A stretch of 9,822 bases of DNA, taken from positions 1 to 9,822 of the forward strand of contig CAMWQD010000032.1 in the NCBI GenBank assembly GCA_947176325.1, given 5' to 3'. Source of the stretch: an uncultured Bacteroidales bacterium. Its GTDB lineage: Bacteria; Bacteroidota; Bacteroidia; Bacteroidales; P3. Shown in pieces: positions 1-7,925 of the stretch (the first letter of the stretch is position 1; each line of letters starts with the position of its first letter). The notes under the pieces were generated by a model that ran no database searches, had not been told where the DNA came from, and saw only the letters and a program-made list of their open reading frames with translations. Position numbers and translations under genes: made by a program.

Positions 1-410
1 GCTTCACGCACCGGGGGCTCACCGCTTTCGAAGACTCAGGCATCGTGTCTTTCGACTTTGTGCAGGGTGGAATGGGCAGCCTGAATTATTCCACGGCGGC
101 CTACGATGCCAATGTGGAGAGTTCGCTTTTGGTGTTGGGAAGTGCGGGTAGCGTGAAGATAGGCGGGCAGTATATGGATAAGGTGGAATTCTGTCACATA
201 AAGGATTACGTGATGCCCGAATTGCCGCCCACCAATCCCGGCAACGACTACGGAGCCTATAAGGGCTCGGCGCAAAATCATCACTATGTGATTGAAAACG
301 TAGTGAATGTGCTTACAGAGGGAGCCGAAATCGATTGCAAGGCTTCCGAGGGTCTCGCCGTGGTGGACGTTATCGAAAAAATCTATACGGTGCGCGGCGC
401 ATGGAAATAA
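1..410 (+). CDS. Gfo/Idh/MocA-family oxidoreductase, C-terminal part (5' end outside window)
   Basis: Frame 3 is open from the left edge to a TAA at 408-410, giving 135 visible residues. A GTG at 45 lies inside this open frame; it is not needed as a start because the frame continues upstream to the edge. The visible part matches the C-terminal alpha/beta domain of NAD(P)-dependent Gfo/Idh/MocA oxidoreductases: a beta strand with FDFVQGGMGSLNYST, then a strand typical of the 'G..GS..I' part of this fold (LVLGSAGSVKIGG), then a terminal helix after a Q-N-H-H-Y segment (SAQNHHYVIENVVNVL) and an ending like A-V-x-V-I-E-x-I-Y. Members oxidise or epimerise sugars and nucleotide sugars in the cytosol. 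The Rossmann domain and the catalytic EKP motif are outside the window, so substrate cannot be given. A role in surface-sugar synthesis is only a guess. It converges on trkH with 20 bp between stop codons. Confidence 0.8.
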   Translation, partial: FTHRGLTAFEDSGIVSFDFVQGGMGSLNYSTAAYDANVESSLLVLGSAGSVKIGGQYMDKVEFCHIKDYVMPELPPTNPGNDYGAYKGSAQNHHYVIENVVNVLTEGAEIDCKASEGLAVVDVIEKIYTVRGAWK

Positions 411-435
411 TCACAGGCGCGGGAAAATAATCACA
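405..435. repeat. Short direct repeat across a convergent gene junction
   Basis: AAATAATCACA occurs at 405-415 and again at 425-435, start to start 20 bp. The first copy covers the stop codon of the oxidoreductase gene and the second covers the TGA of trkH on the other strand. No hairpin with a T-run is seen in this 20-bp gap, so it does not look like an intrinsic terminator. It may be a chance or replication-slippage duplication. Confidence 0.45.
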
Positions 436-1897
436 CGCCGCTGCTCTTCCAGAAGGCGCGGGTGAAGATGACATAGACGCTCAGCAATTCCAGACGGCCT
501 ACGAACATGAGCAGGGAAGCCACCCATTTGGCGCCGAGCCCCAGGCCGTTCCACGAATAGACGGGCCCCATAGAACCCAAGCCCGGCCCCATGTTGCTGA
601 GGCAGGAGATGCTGCCCACCGCCGCTTCCTCAAAAGGTACTCCGCAGAACATAAACGCCAGCCAACCTGCAAAAAAGGTGGCGAAATAGAGCGCCGTGAA
701 CGCGCCCAACGTAATTTTGACGGGCGTGGCGATGACCTGGCCGCTGATGCGCAAGGGGAAAACCGCGTTGGGGTGCATGATTTTCTTGATTTCGTTGCGC
801 GCCAGCTTTTGCAACATCACTACCCGTATGGTTTTGAAACCTCCCGCCGACGAGCCCGAACAGCCCCCGATGAACATAGCCAAAAACAAGAGAGGCAATA
901 ATTTAGGCGCCCACAGCATATAGTCGTTGGAGCAGTAGCCCGTGCTGGTGCTCAGGGAAATCACCTGAAAGGCCGAGGCGCGCAACGATTCTTCTATGCT
1001 GAAACCGTTTTCGAGATAGAGCGAAAGGGCGCAGATGAGGCTCACCGTGACGAAGAAGAGGGTGTACCACTTGAATTCGGTGTCTTTGAAAAGTGTCTTG
1101 AACTTGCCTCGCAAGCCAAAGAAATAGAGCAGGTTGTAGTTTACACCCGCCAAGAACATGAATATAATGAGGATATATTCTATGGCATGGGAATGATAGA
1201 ACGCGATGCTGTCCTGATGCGTGGAGAAGCCGCCGGTGCCTATGCAGGTGAAGGCGTGGTTGATGGAGTCAAACACATTCATGTGCCCCCAAAAGAAGAG
1301 GCAGAAGGCGCAGGCTACGGTCAAGAACAGGTAGACCATGAAAATCCATTTGGCGGTGCCGGCGATGCGGGGCTGCACCTTCATCTGAAGGGGGCCCGTG
1401 CATTGGGCGGCGAAAAGGCGGAGGTTGCCGCCCATACTGATGCCCGGAAGCAAAGCCAAGGTAAACAAGATGATACCCAAACCGCCGATCCATTGGGTCA
1501 GGCTCCGCCAAAAAAGCAGGGCATGCGGGCAGGATTCGATGTTGTCCATCACCGTGCTTCCCGTGGAGGTGACCCCCGACATACTTTCGAAAAACGCATT
1601 CGTGAATCCCGGTATCTCGCTCGAAAACAAGTAGGGGAGCATCCCCACGAGCGTGGAGACAATCCACGTGAGGCACACCACCATATATCCGTCGCGGCGG
1701 CTCATCACCTTGAGCGCGTTGCGGCCGGCGAAGTTCAGGAGCAGACCCAGCCCCAAGGCCACGAAGGTGGAGAGGATGAAAGACTCCAGATCGTTTTCCT
1801 CATAGAAGAACGCCAGGAGCGTACACCCGAAGAGCAAGCCCATTTCTATATAGACGATGCTTCCTAATATTTTTGCTATCAATCTGAAGTTTAACAT
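431..1897 (-). CDS. trkH: Trk-type potassium uptake protein TrkH (pore subunit)
   Basis: This 488-aa integral membrane protein is the K+-conducting subunit of the Trk/Ktr superfamily in the cytoplasmic membrane. It has the four-fold pore-loop architecture of the family. The filter segments are visible as STGST at residues 111-115, GTGGF at 220-224, STGY at 318-321 and SNMGPG at 434-439, each flanked by hydrophobic helices. The family signature GGCSGSSAGG lies at 344-353, in the intramembrane-loop region that gates the pore. The sequence also has GRLEL near the end, and its length is normal (E. coli TrkH is about 483 aa). ATG at 1895-1897 follows the trkA stop codon after only 3 bp, so the two genes are almost certainly co-transcribed and translationally coupled. 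All four filters are intact, which supports a working channel. Calling it TrkH rather than KtrB rests on length and the paired two-domain TrkA. Confidence 0.96.
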   Translation of the reverse strand: MLNFRLIAKILGSIVYIEMGLLFGCTLLAFFYEENDLESFILSTFVALGLGLLLNFAGRNALKVMSRRDGYMVVCLTWIVSTLVGMLPYLFSSEIPGFTNAFFESMSGVTSTGSTVMDNIESCPHALLFWRSLTQWIGGLGIILFTLALLPGISMGGNLRLFAAQCTGPLQMKVQPRIAGTAKWIFMVYLFLTVACAFCLFFWGHMNVFDSINHAFTCIGTGGFSTHQDSIAFYHSHAIEYILIIFMFLAGVNYNLLYFFGLRGKFKTLFKDTEFKWYTLFFVTVSLICALSLYLENGFSIEESLRASAFQVISLSTSTGYCSNDYMLWAPKLLPLLFLAMFIGGCSGSSAGGFKTIRVVMLQKLARNEIKKIMHPNAVFPLRISGQVIATPVKITLGAFTALYFATFFAGWLAFMFCGVPFEEAAVGSISCLSNMGPGLGSMGPVYSWNGLGLGAKWVASLLMFVGRLELLSVYVIFTRAFWKSSGV

Positions 1898-1900
1898 AGG

Positions 1901-3241
1901 CTAATTAAAGAAACGCTCTAACTTCTTCACATCCATATCGACACAGAAAACCACCACGCTGTCGCCCTCCTCGATGCGCGTGGAACCGCTGGCGAGAATT
2001 CCCTCGCCGTTGCGCACCAAACCGCCGATAGTGGCGCCCTCGGGCAAATCCAAATCGTTGATTTCCTTGTTGGTGGCACGTGCTTTCGGCCCGGCGATGA
2101 ATTCCACCACATCGGCCGACGACACGGTGAGCCGCTTGAGGTTGTAAACGTCGGCATCGAGCATCATCTGATAGATATGCCCCGCCGCCACGGTCTTCTT
2201 GTTGATGATGGTGCCGATGTCGAGACTCTCGGCCATATCCACATAGTCGAAGTTCGACACCATGGCCACCGTCTTGCGCACACCCATGCGTTTGGCCGCC
2301 AGACACGCCAGGATATTGGTTTCGGCATTGCCCGTGAGCGCCACGAAAGCCTGGGTCTTCTTGATGTCTTCCTCCACCAAGAGGCTCATATCGCGCCCGT
2401 CGCCGTGAATCACCATGATGCGGTCGTTGACCAGCGCGGTGAGTTGCTTGGCTCGGTCTTCGTTGATTTCTATGATTTTGACAGCCATGTGGTCGGGAAT
2501 GACCTCGGCGGCCTGTACGGCCACCTCACCGCCCCCAATGATGGTGATGTTCCTGATTTCCTCGTAGCCCTCCTTGCCGCAGAGGTCGTGAATCTGCGTC
2601 AGGTTTTTCTGCATGGTCATGAAATAGACCAAGTCGCCCGCCAGAATCATATCGTTGCCCCGGGGAATGAGGGTACGCCCGCGGCGCTTGATGGCCACCA
2701 CATGAAAGGGCAGGTCGTTTGTGCCCAAATCTTTCAGCTTCTGATTGAGGATGAGCGCATTCTGACGAACTTTAACCCCGATGAGCTCGAGCGCGCCGTC
2801 GTGAAATTCCCACGATTGCCGCACCCAGCTCATTTTCATGGAGTCGGCGATTTCCTGCGCCACAAGGCGTTCGGGATAGATGAGCGAATCGATGCCCATG
2901 CCCTTGAAGTAGCTTTGATAGCGGGAGTTGAGATATTCGGCATTGTCGATGCGCGCCACGGTCTTCTTGGCCCCCAACGTATGCGACAACATGCAGATAG
3001 TGAGGTTGCGGCTGGCATCGGTGGTGACGGCTATCACCAAATCGGCCGTGCCCGCGCCGGCATCCTTCAGCGTCTGGATGGAGGTGGCCGAAGCATTGTA
3101 GGTGAGCAAGTCCAGTCGGCTTCCCGGTGCCTCGAGCTTGGATTCATCGGGGTCGATGAGGACGATATCGTGCTTTTCGCGCGAGAGCAGGTTGGCCAAA
3201 TGAGAGCCCACCCCTCCCGCACCGGCTATGACAATTTTCAT
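1901..3241 (-). CDS. trkA: Trk system potassium uptake protein TrkA (regulatory NAD-binding subunit)
   Basis: This 446-aa cytosolic protein forms the gating ring under TrkH and binds NAD(H) or adenine nucleotides. It shows the full-length duplicated layout of RCK/TrkA-N plus TrkA-C, twice. The first Rossmann domain starts at residue 1 with GAGGVG at 7-12 and an acidic strand-2 residue, D30. The first TrkA-C domain spans roughly 145-215. A second Rossmann domain begins near 231 with GGGEVA at 236-241 and an acidic end of strand 2 near E258. The second TrkA-C domain spans about 365-446. The second glycine motif departs from strict GxGxxG (GGGEVA), which is common in second TrkA halves and suggests the two sites differ in nucleotide binding. 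ATG 3239-3241 is the start because the Rossmann fold begins directly there. It is the first gene of the trkA-trkH operon, downstream of a good Bacteroidota-type promoter at 3296-3325. Confidence 0.96.
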   Translation of the reverse strand: MKIVIAGAGGVGSHLANLLSREKHDIVLIDPDESKLEAPGSRLDLLTYNASATSIQTLKDAGAGTADLVIAVTTDASRNLTICMLSHTLGAKKTVARIDNAEYLNSRYQSYFKGMGIDSLIYPERLVAQEIADSMKMSWVRQSWEFHDGALELIGVKVRQNALILNQKLKDLGTNDLPFHVVAIKRRGRTLIPRGNDMILAGDLVYFMTMQKNLTQIHDLCGKEGYEEIRNITIIGGGEVAVQAAEVIPDHMAVKIIEINEDRAKQLTALVNDRIMVIHGDGRDMSLLVEEDIKKTQAFVALTGNAETNILACLAAKRMGVRKTVAMVSNFDYVDMAESLDIGTIINKKTVAAGHIYQMMLDADVYNLKRLTVSSADVVEFIAGPKARATNKEINDLDLPEGATIGGLVRNGEGILASGSTRIEEGDSVVVFCVDMDVKKLERFFN

Positions 3242-3295
3242 AAGGTAGCGGGGTTATGCGCTTTTCCCGAAGCGGAGGCCTCGGAAAAAAGCCTG

Positions 3296-3325
3296 CAAAA
3301 CTATCATTTTTGCCGATATCCGCAA
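3296..3325 (-). promoter_or_regulatory. Bacteroidota-type sigma promoter for trkA-trkH
   Basis: On the minus strand, TAGTTTTG (3303 to 3296) matches the Bacteroides -7 consensus TAnnTTTG exactly. A TTG (3325 to 3323) lies upstream with exactly 19 bp between, the standard -33 spacing. Transcription would begin around 3290, giving a leader of about 50 nt before the trkA ATG. Confidence 0.7.
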
Positions 3326-3359
3326 TAGGGAGGAGCCCGAAAATTCCAAGCCAAAATAT

Positions 3360-3367
3360 TACTTTTG
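3360..3367 (+). promoter_or_regulatory. Bacteroidota-type -7 box for mfd
   Basis: TACTTTTG matches TAnnTTTG exactly. No TTG is found 19-21 bp upstream, so only the -7 half is convincing. A transcript would start near 3374, about 18 nt before the GTG at 3392. The TTG codon at 3365 lies inside this box and would then be upstream of the transcript start, which argues against using it as the mfd start. Confidence 0.5.
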
Positions 3368-3391
3368 CTTCCTTGTTCTAATACACACAAC

Positions 3392-6300
3392 GTGCAGAGA
3401 GAAGATTTGCTTTCCATATACGAGGGGGACGCACGTCTCAAACCGGTGCTGGCGCGGATAGACGCCCGCCCGCAGGGAACGGACGGCGATGTTTTCGCCC
3501 TCAAAGGTCTTGTCGGTTCGGGGCAGGCGGTGGTGGCGCAGGTTATATCGCAACATTTTGAAGAAAATCAGCTTTTTATTCTTGCCGACCGCGAGAAGGC
3601 CGCCTATTTCTGCAACGACCTCGAGAAACTCTCGGGCGAGAATCCCGAAGGCGGCACCAAAGCCAAACGGACGCTCTATTATCCCTCGTCCTACAAACAC
3701 CCCTACGACACCGAGAAAGTGGACAACGCCAACGTGCTCACCCGCACCGAAGTGCTGGAGAAACTGCGCTCGGGGCAGAAGGGGCTGCGCGTGGTGACCT
3801 ATCCGGAAGCCCTGAGCGAGAAGGTGATAAACACCGTGCAGCTCACTTCCATGGCCGTGCGCATCCATGTGAACGAGAACCTTTCCCAAGACTTTTTGAG
3901 CGAATTTTTCGACCAATACCATTTCCGTCAGGTGGAATTCGTGGCCTCTCCGGGCGAATATGCCTTGCGGGGCGGCATCGTGGACGTGTTCTCGTTTTCG
4001 GACGAGCTGCCTTTCCGCATCGAGTTCGACGACGATAAAGTGGTGTCTATCCGTAGTTTCGAGGTGGGCACACAACTTTCGGTGCGCCGCCACGAAAGCG
4101 TGTCGGTGGTGCCGGACATCCAGCAGTGCGCGCCTGTGGCGCAGAGGGTGAGCTTCCTTTCGTATTTCGGCGCCGGCTCGCCCGTTTGGGTGGAAGACCC
4201 GCAGAGTGCCTATGAAGCCTTGGACGAGGCTTTGCAGAAAGCGCGCCGGGTGTATGAGAAATTAGACAAGACTGTGCCGCGCACGGCTCCCGAGGAACTT
4301 TATCTTTCGGCGGAAAAACTTGAAGAAGAGTTGCTTGCGCACCCGATTTTCGAAACCGGAATGCGTTTCCGCCACACGCCCACCGTGGAGGTGGATTTTT
4401 CCATGCAGCCCCAGCCGGTGTTCAACAAGAAGTTCGACCTTCTGGCCGACTGCATCCGCGACGGCGTAGACCACGGCTACAAACAGTTCATCCTTTCCGA
4501 GAACCCCAAGCAGTTTCAACGTCTCGACCGCGTGTTCTTCGAGCTCTCGCAAGGGGAGGGCGCACGCCCCGTCCACTACATACCGCTTCCGTTCTCCATT
4601 AACGAAGGCTTTGTGGATGCCGCGCTCAAAATAGCCTGCTTCACCGACCATCAGATTTTCGAACGCTACCACCGCTTTGTGGTGCAGCCCCGCCGTCAGG
4701 ACAGCCAGTCCCTGACCCTGAAGGAACTCTACAGCCTCAAGCCCGGCGACTACATCATGCACATCGACCACGGCATAGGGCGTTTCGCAGGTTTGGAGAA
4801 AGTGACGGTGAACGGACGCGAACAGGAGGCTATCTGTTTGGTATATAAAGATAACGATGTGCTCCGCATCAGCATTCACTCGCTCCACAAAATGACCCGC
4901 TACACGGGCAAGGAGGGCGTGGCCCCGGTGCTCGACCGCATCGGCAGCAGCGCATGGACGGTGCAACGCAACAAGGCCAAGCAGAAGGTAAAGGACATTG
5001 CGCGCGAACTCATACAGCTCTACGCCAAGCGCAAGGCCGCCAAAGGCTATGCGTTTTCGGCCGACTCCTATCTGCAACACGAATTGGAATCGTCTTTCTT
5101 CTACGAAGATACGCCCGACCAGCTCAAGGCCAGCAACGATGTGAAGCGCGATATGGAAAGCCGCGAACCCATGGATAGGCTCGTGTGCGGCGACGTGGGC
5201 TTCGGAAAGACCGAAGTGGCGGTGCGGGCGGCCTTCAAGGCCGTGTGCGACGGCAAGCAGGTGGCGGTGTTGGTGCCCACCACGGTCTTGGCCTATCAAC
5301 ACTACAAGACCTTTTCGGAACGCCTGGCCGATTTCCCTTGCACGGTAGACTATATCAACCGTTTCCGCACCTCCAAGCAACAGAAGGAAATCTTGAAGCG
5401 TCTGGAGGAAGGCAAGGTGGATATTCTTATCGGCACACACAAACTCTTGGGCAAGGATGTGAAGTTCAAGGATTTGGGATTGCTGGTGATTGACGAGGAA
5501 CAGAAGTTCGGGGTGGCGATGAAAGAGAAACTCAAAACCTTGAAAGTGAGTGTGGATACGCTCACGCTCACGGCCACGCCCATTCCGCGCACCTTGCAGT
5601 TCTCATTAATGGGGGCGAGGGATCTTTCGATTATACAGACCCCGCCGCCCAACCGTTATCCGATAAGCACCGAGGTGAGACCGTTCGGCGAGGAGCTGAT
5701 ACGCGATGCGGTGATGTACGAGCTGGGGCGGCGGGGTCAGGTGTATATCGTGAACGACCGCGTGGAAAATATCATGGAGGTGGCGGGCATGGTGCAGCGT
5801 TTGGTTCCCGACGCGCATATCGCCGTGGCCCACGGACAAATGGAGGGCGAGCGCCTCGAAGAAATCATGCTCGGTTTCATGGAGGGGGAATACGATGTGC
5901 TCGTATGCACCAAAATCGTGGAAAACGGTCTGGACGTAGCCAACGCCAACACCATCATCATCCACAACGCACACCGCTACGGCCTTGCCGAACTGCACCA
6001 GCTGCGGGGCAGGGTGGGGCGGTCGAACAAAAAAGCCTTCTGCTATTTCCTGGCACCGCCCGAACACCTGCTCACCCCCGAAGCCAAACGACGGCTGCGG
6101 GCGGTGGAGGAATTCTCGGAAATCGGCGGCGGCTTTCAGATTGCCATGCGCGACCTCGACATCCGCGGGGCGGGCAATATCTTGGGCGGCGAGCAGAGCG
6201 GCTTCATCAGCGAAATCGGTATAGAAATGTATCAGAAGATTTTGGATGAAGCCATACAGGAATTGCGGCAGGAAGACTGGGCGAAGGAACTCCCCGCGCC

Positions 6301-6775
6301 GCAGGAGGGTTTCACGGTTTCCGACTGTCAGATAGAAACCGACCTCGAGATGCTGATTCCCGACCGCTATGTGAGCAACATCACCGAAAGGTTGTCTTTA
6401 TATAAGGAGTTGGACGGCTTGGAAACCGATGCGCAGCTGAAATCCTTTTACGATGCCTTGCAAGACCGTTTCGGGCCTGTGCCGGAATCCACGCGCGCCC
6501 TGATTCACACCATTGCCCTGCGGCGCATGGCCAAGGAAGCGGGCTGGAGCCGCGTGATGCTGAAGCAGGAGAAGATGACGGCGGTGTTCGCCGCGCAGGA
6601 CGCATCGGAATACTATCAATCCTCGCTCTTCGAGAAAATCCTCACCTACGTGCAGAACCACCCGCAGGCCTGTAAGTTGCAGGAAATGAAAAGCGGAAAG
6701 CTGGCCGTGGTGTTCGCTCCCGTGCGCGACGTGTTCGAGGCCGAGGCGCTCTGCCGCGAGATTCTGAAAGGATAA
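3392..6775 (+). CDS. mfd: Transcription-repair coupling factor Mfd
   Basis: Mfd is an ATP-dependent DNA translocase that removes RNA polymerase stalled at lesions and recruits UvrA(B)C. From the GTG at 3392 it is 1127 aa (E. coli 1148). Domains in order: an N-terminal UvrB-like module with PSSYKHPYD near residues 97-105 and the D2-like stretch ALRGGIVDVFSF; the RNA-polymerase-interacting CarD-like domain starting near K450 (GDYIMHIDHGIGRF); the RecG-like translocase with Walker A GDVGFGKT 600-607, DEEQ box 701-704, TATPIPRT 727-734 and motif VI QLRGRVGRS 870-878; the TRG region with RGAGN 925-929; and the autoinhibitory D7 domain from about 988. All motifs are intact. A TTG at 3365 would add nine residues but sits in a promoter -7 box, so GTG 3392 is preferred. 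Transcribed divergently from trkA. Confidence 0.96.
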   Translation: MQREDLLSIYEGDARLKPVLARIDARPQGTDGDVFALKGLVGSGQAVVAQVISQHFEENQLFILADREKAAYFCNDLEKLSGENPEGGTKAKRTLYYPSSYKHPYDTEKVDNANVLTRTEVLEKLRSGQKGLRVVTYPEALSEKVINTVQLTSMAVRIHVNENLSQDFLSEFFDQYHFRQVEFVASPGEYALRGGIVDVFSFSDELPFRIEFDDDKVVSIRSFEVGTQLSVRRHESVSVVPDIQQCAPVAQRVSFLSYFGAGSPVWVEDPQSAYEALDEALQKARRVYEKLDKTVPRTAPEELYLSAEKLEEELLAHPIFETGMRFRHTPTVEVDFSMQPQPVFNKKFDLLADCIRDGVDHGYKQFILSENPKQFQRLDRVFFELSQGEGARPVHYIPLPFSINEGFVDAALKIACFTDHQIFERYHRFVVQPRRQDSQSLTLKELYSLKPGDYIMHIDHGIGRFAGLEKVTVNGREQEAICLVYKDNDVLRISIHSLHKMTRYTGKEGVAPVLDRIGSSAWTVQRNKAKQKVKDIARELIQLYAKRKAAKGYAFSADSYLQHELESSFFYEDTPDQLKASNDVKRDMESREPMDRLVCGDVGFGKTEVAVRAAFKAVCDGKQVAVLVPTTVLAYQHYKTFSERLADFPCTVDYINRFRTSKQQKEILKRLEEGKVDILIGTHKLLGKDVKFKDLGLLVIDEEQKFGVAMKEKLKTLKVSVDTLTLTATPIPRTLQFSLMGARDLSIIQTPPPNRYPISTEVRPFGEELIRDAVMYELGRRGQVYIVNDRVENIMEVAGMVQRLVPDAHIAVAHGQMEGERLEEIMLGFMEGEYDVLVCTKIVENGLDVANANTIIIHNAHRYGLAELHQLRGRVGRSNKKAFCYFLAPPEHLLTPEAKRRLRAVEEFSEIGGGFQIAMRDLDIRGAGNILGGEQSGFISEIGIEMYQKILDEAIQELRQEDWAKELPAPQEGFTVSDCQIETDLEMLIPDRYVSNITERLSLYKELDGLETDAQLKSFYDALQDRFGPVPESTRALIHTIALRRMAKEAGWSRVMLKQEKMTAVFAAQDASEYYQSSLFEKILTYVQNHPQACKLQEMKSGKLAVVFAPVRDVFEAEALCREILKG

Positions 6776-6781
6776 TTCGGA

Positions 6782-7405
6782 CTATTGTACGGCGGCGATG
6801 ATGCCGAACACGATGCCCAGATGCACGCCGAGGCCGATGCCGTAGGCCGCCCAGGCGCGTTTGCTCTTGAGTTTCTTGGCTTCGCGGCGGTAGGTATAGA
6901 AGTAGATGTCTTCCTGAAGCATATCCACGTCGCTCATGCCGAGGTTCTCGATGCGCGGCGGGGTCATTGTGGTGGGAATGGCGAGAGCCAGACCGGCCAC
7001 GGGGTTCACGATAGTCAGACACAAGGTTCCGAACGTGGAGGCTTTCCACGTCTTATAGTTGGCGCGGCAGTCGGCCTGCGCCTTCAGACAGATTTCCGAA
7101 ACATAGGAAAAGTCTTCCACCCGCGCCATAATCAGCGGATCGAGTTTCCCTATCACACTCACCGTATCGGTATAGATGTAGCGGTACATCAATTCGGTGG
7201 GAATGCGGAACTTGCCGCTGGTGGCCCGGTCCGGGCCGTAGAGATTCAACCGCACTTCATCCCCTTGAATAAAACAGTTCGATTGCCGCAGGGGCTTGAA
7301 ATGAAACGATTTCTCGGGAGAGAAAAAAGCGTCCTGCGCCGACACCGAGGCGGAAAGGCTGCACAAGGCAAGCCCTATGAGAAGAAGTAAGCGATTGTTT
7401 TTCAT
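6782..7405 (-). CDS. Exported or membrane-anchored protein of unknown function
   Basis: I do not recognise a family for this 207-aa protein. ATG 7403-7405 is chosen because it places a clear signal peptide at the N-terminus: KNNR, then a hydrophobic core LLLLIGLALC, then an A-x-A-like site (VSA before Q24). An in-frame start 11 codons upstream would precede the signal with MVCIFCIANSC and would fall at the -7 box 7438-7445, so it is unlikely. There is no lipobox cysteine at the cleavage site. The mature part has a predicted soluble stretch (24-120) with four cysteines (C44, C106, C113, C129), a hydrophobic segment at about 122-145, a highly charged linker (RREAKKLKSKR, 173-183) and a hydrophobic C-terminal segment (185-205). 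This suggests an inner-membrane protein with a periplasmic N-terminal domain and possibly a helical hairpin. It converges on mfd with 6 bp between stop codons and no visible terminator. Confidence 0.7.
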   Translation of the reverse strand: MKNNRLLLLIGLALCSLSASVSAQDAFFSPEKSFHFKPLRQSNCFIQGDEVRLNLYGPDRATSGKFRIPTELMYRYIYTDTVSVIGKLDPLIMARVEDFSYVSEICLKAQADCRANYKTWKASTFGTLCLTIVNPVAGLALAIPTTMTPPRIENLGMSDVDMLQEDIYFYTYRREAKKLKSKRAWAAYGIGLGVHLGIVFGIIAAVQ

Positions 7406-7437
7406 ACAACTATTTGCTATGCAAAATATACAAACCA

Positions 7438-7445
7438 CAAAGGTA
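7438..7445 (-). promoter_or_regulatory. -7 box for the exported-protein gene
   Basis: On the minus strand TACCTTTG matches TAnnTTTG. It lies 32 bp upstream of the ATG at 7405. No TTG occurs 18-21 bp upstream, where the -33 element should be. The box is one arm of an imperfect inverted repeat with the opposing box at 7468-7475. Confidence 0.5.
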
Positions 7446-7467
7446 CGAATTTTTTTACGAGATTGCG

Positions 7468-7475
7468 TACTTTTG
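7468..7475 (+). promoter_or_regulatory. -7 box for the HsdR-N-like gene
   Basis: TACTTTTG matches TAnnTTTG and is the same octamer as the mfd box. It ends 22 bp before the ATG at 7498, giving a leader of about 15 nt. The expected -33 position falls on the opposing minus-strand box (7438-7445), and no TTG is present there. Confidence 0.5.
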
Positions 7476-7497
7476 GCTTGCGAGACACTTAATAAGT

Positions 7498-7917
7498 ATG
7501 CCGAAACCCACCGTTTTCGACCCTGTGCGCAAGAAGCGCATCGTGCTTACCCCCGAGGAGGAGGTGAGGCAGTTTGTGATACGTTTTTTGCAGGAGAGTT
7601 GCGGCGTGCCGCTCGGTTATATCGGCAGCGAGTTGTCTATCAAACTTTATCAAAAGGATTTGCGTTGCGATCTGGCGGTGCGCAACCGGCAGGGCGAGGC
7701 GGTGATGCTCATCGAGTGCAAGCGGCCTTCGGTGCCTTTGCAGGAGAAGGTTTTGGAGCAGGTGTTGCGTTATGATATGCTTCGTAAAGAGCGTTTTATC
7801 GTTATCACCAACGGCTTGGAATTCCGTTGCTGGGAGCGTTGCGGGGAAGCGGGAGAGGCCGTGCGCTGGAGGGAGTGGGAGCGATATCCTACTTGGGAGG
7901 AGTTGAACCGAAGTTGA
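7498..7917 (+). CDS. HsdR N-terminal-like PD-(D/E)XK domain protein
   Basis: A 139-aa single-domain protein resembling the N-terminal nuclease domain of type I restriction subunit R (HSDR_N family). Visible features are an early acidic helix PEEEVRQ (19-25), a catalytic Asp in CDLAVRN (D58), the ExK pair in IECKRP (E73, K75) and a QxxxY motif (Q88, Y92) as found in RecB/HsdR-type nucleases. A TNG (104-106) follows, as in HsdR N-domains. The nuclease core residues are therefore intact, but helicase and specificity domains are absent and no hsdM or hsdS lies nearby. Such short stand-alone proteins are common in Bacteroidota chromosomes; their role is unknown and a DNA repair or nucleic-acid processing role is only inferred. 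ATG 7498 is chosen since the frame upstream (from ATG 7414) runs through the promoter box and is not family-like. A 72-bp gap with a separate promoter precedes the RRM gene. Confidence 0.82.
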   Translation: MPKPTVFDPVRKKRIVLTPEEEVRQFVIRFLQESCGVPLGYIGSELSIKLYQKDLRCDLAVRNRQGEAVMLIECKRPSVPLQEKVLEQVLRYDMLRKERFIVITNGLEFRCWERCGEAGEAVRWREWERYPTWEELNRS

Positions 7918-7925
7918 AAACGCAA

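Noticed and set aside
1187..1867. 226-codon open frame on the plus strand opposite trkH
   Set aside because: Composition (many H, E, G, Q) and full overlap with a clear membrane protein gene mark it as an antisense shadow.
2177..3328. 383-codon open frame on the plus strand opposite trkA
   Set aside because: It mirrors trkA codon structure; the product is rich in H, V and G with no domain, as expected of an antisense shadow of a GC-rich gene.
4262..5440. 392-codon open frame on the minus strand opposite mfd
   Set aside because: It lies wholly within the highly conserved Mfd coding sequence and gives a low-complexity product with no motifs.
7414..7497. Upstream 28-codon extension of the HsdR-N-like gene
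   Set aside because: It runs through the inverted-repeat promoter region and its residues do not resemble the family; ATG 7498 gives a natural N-terminus.
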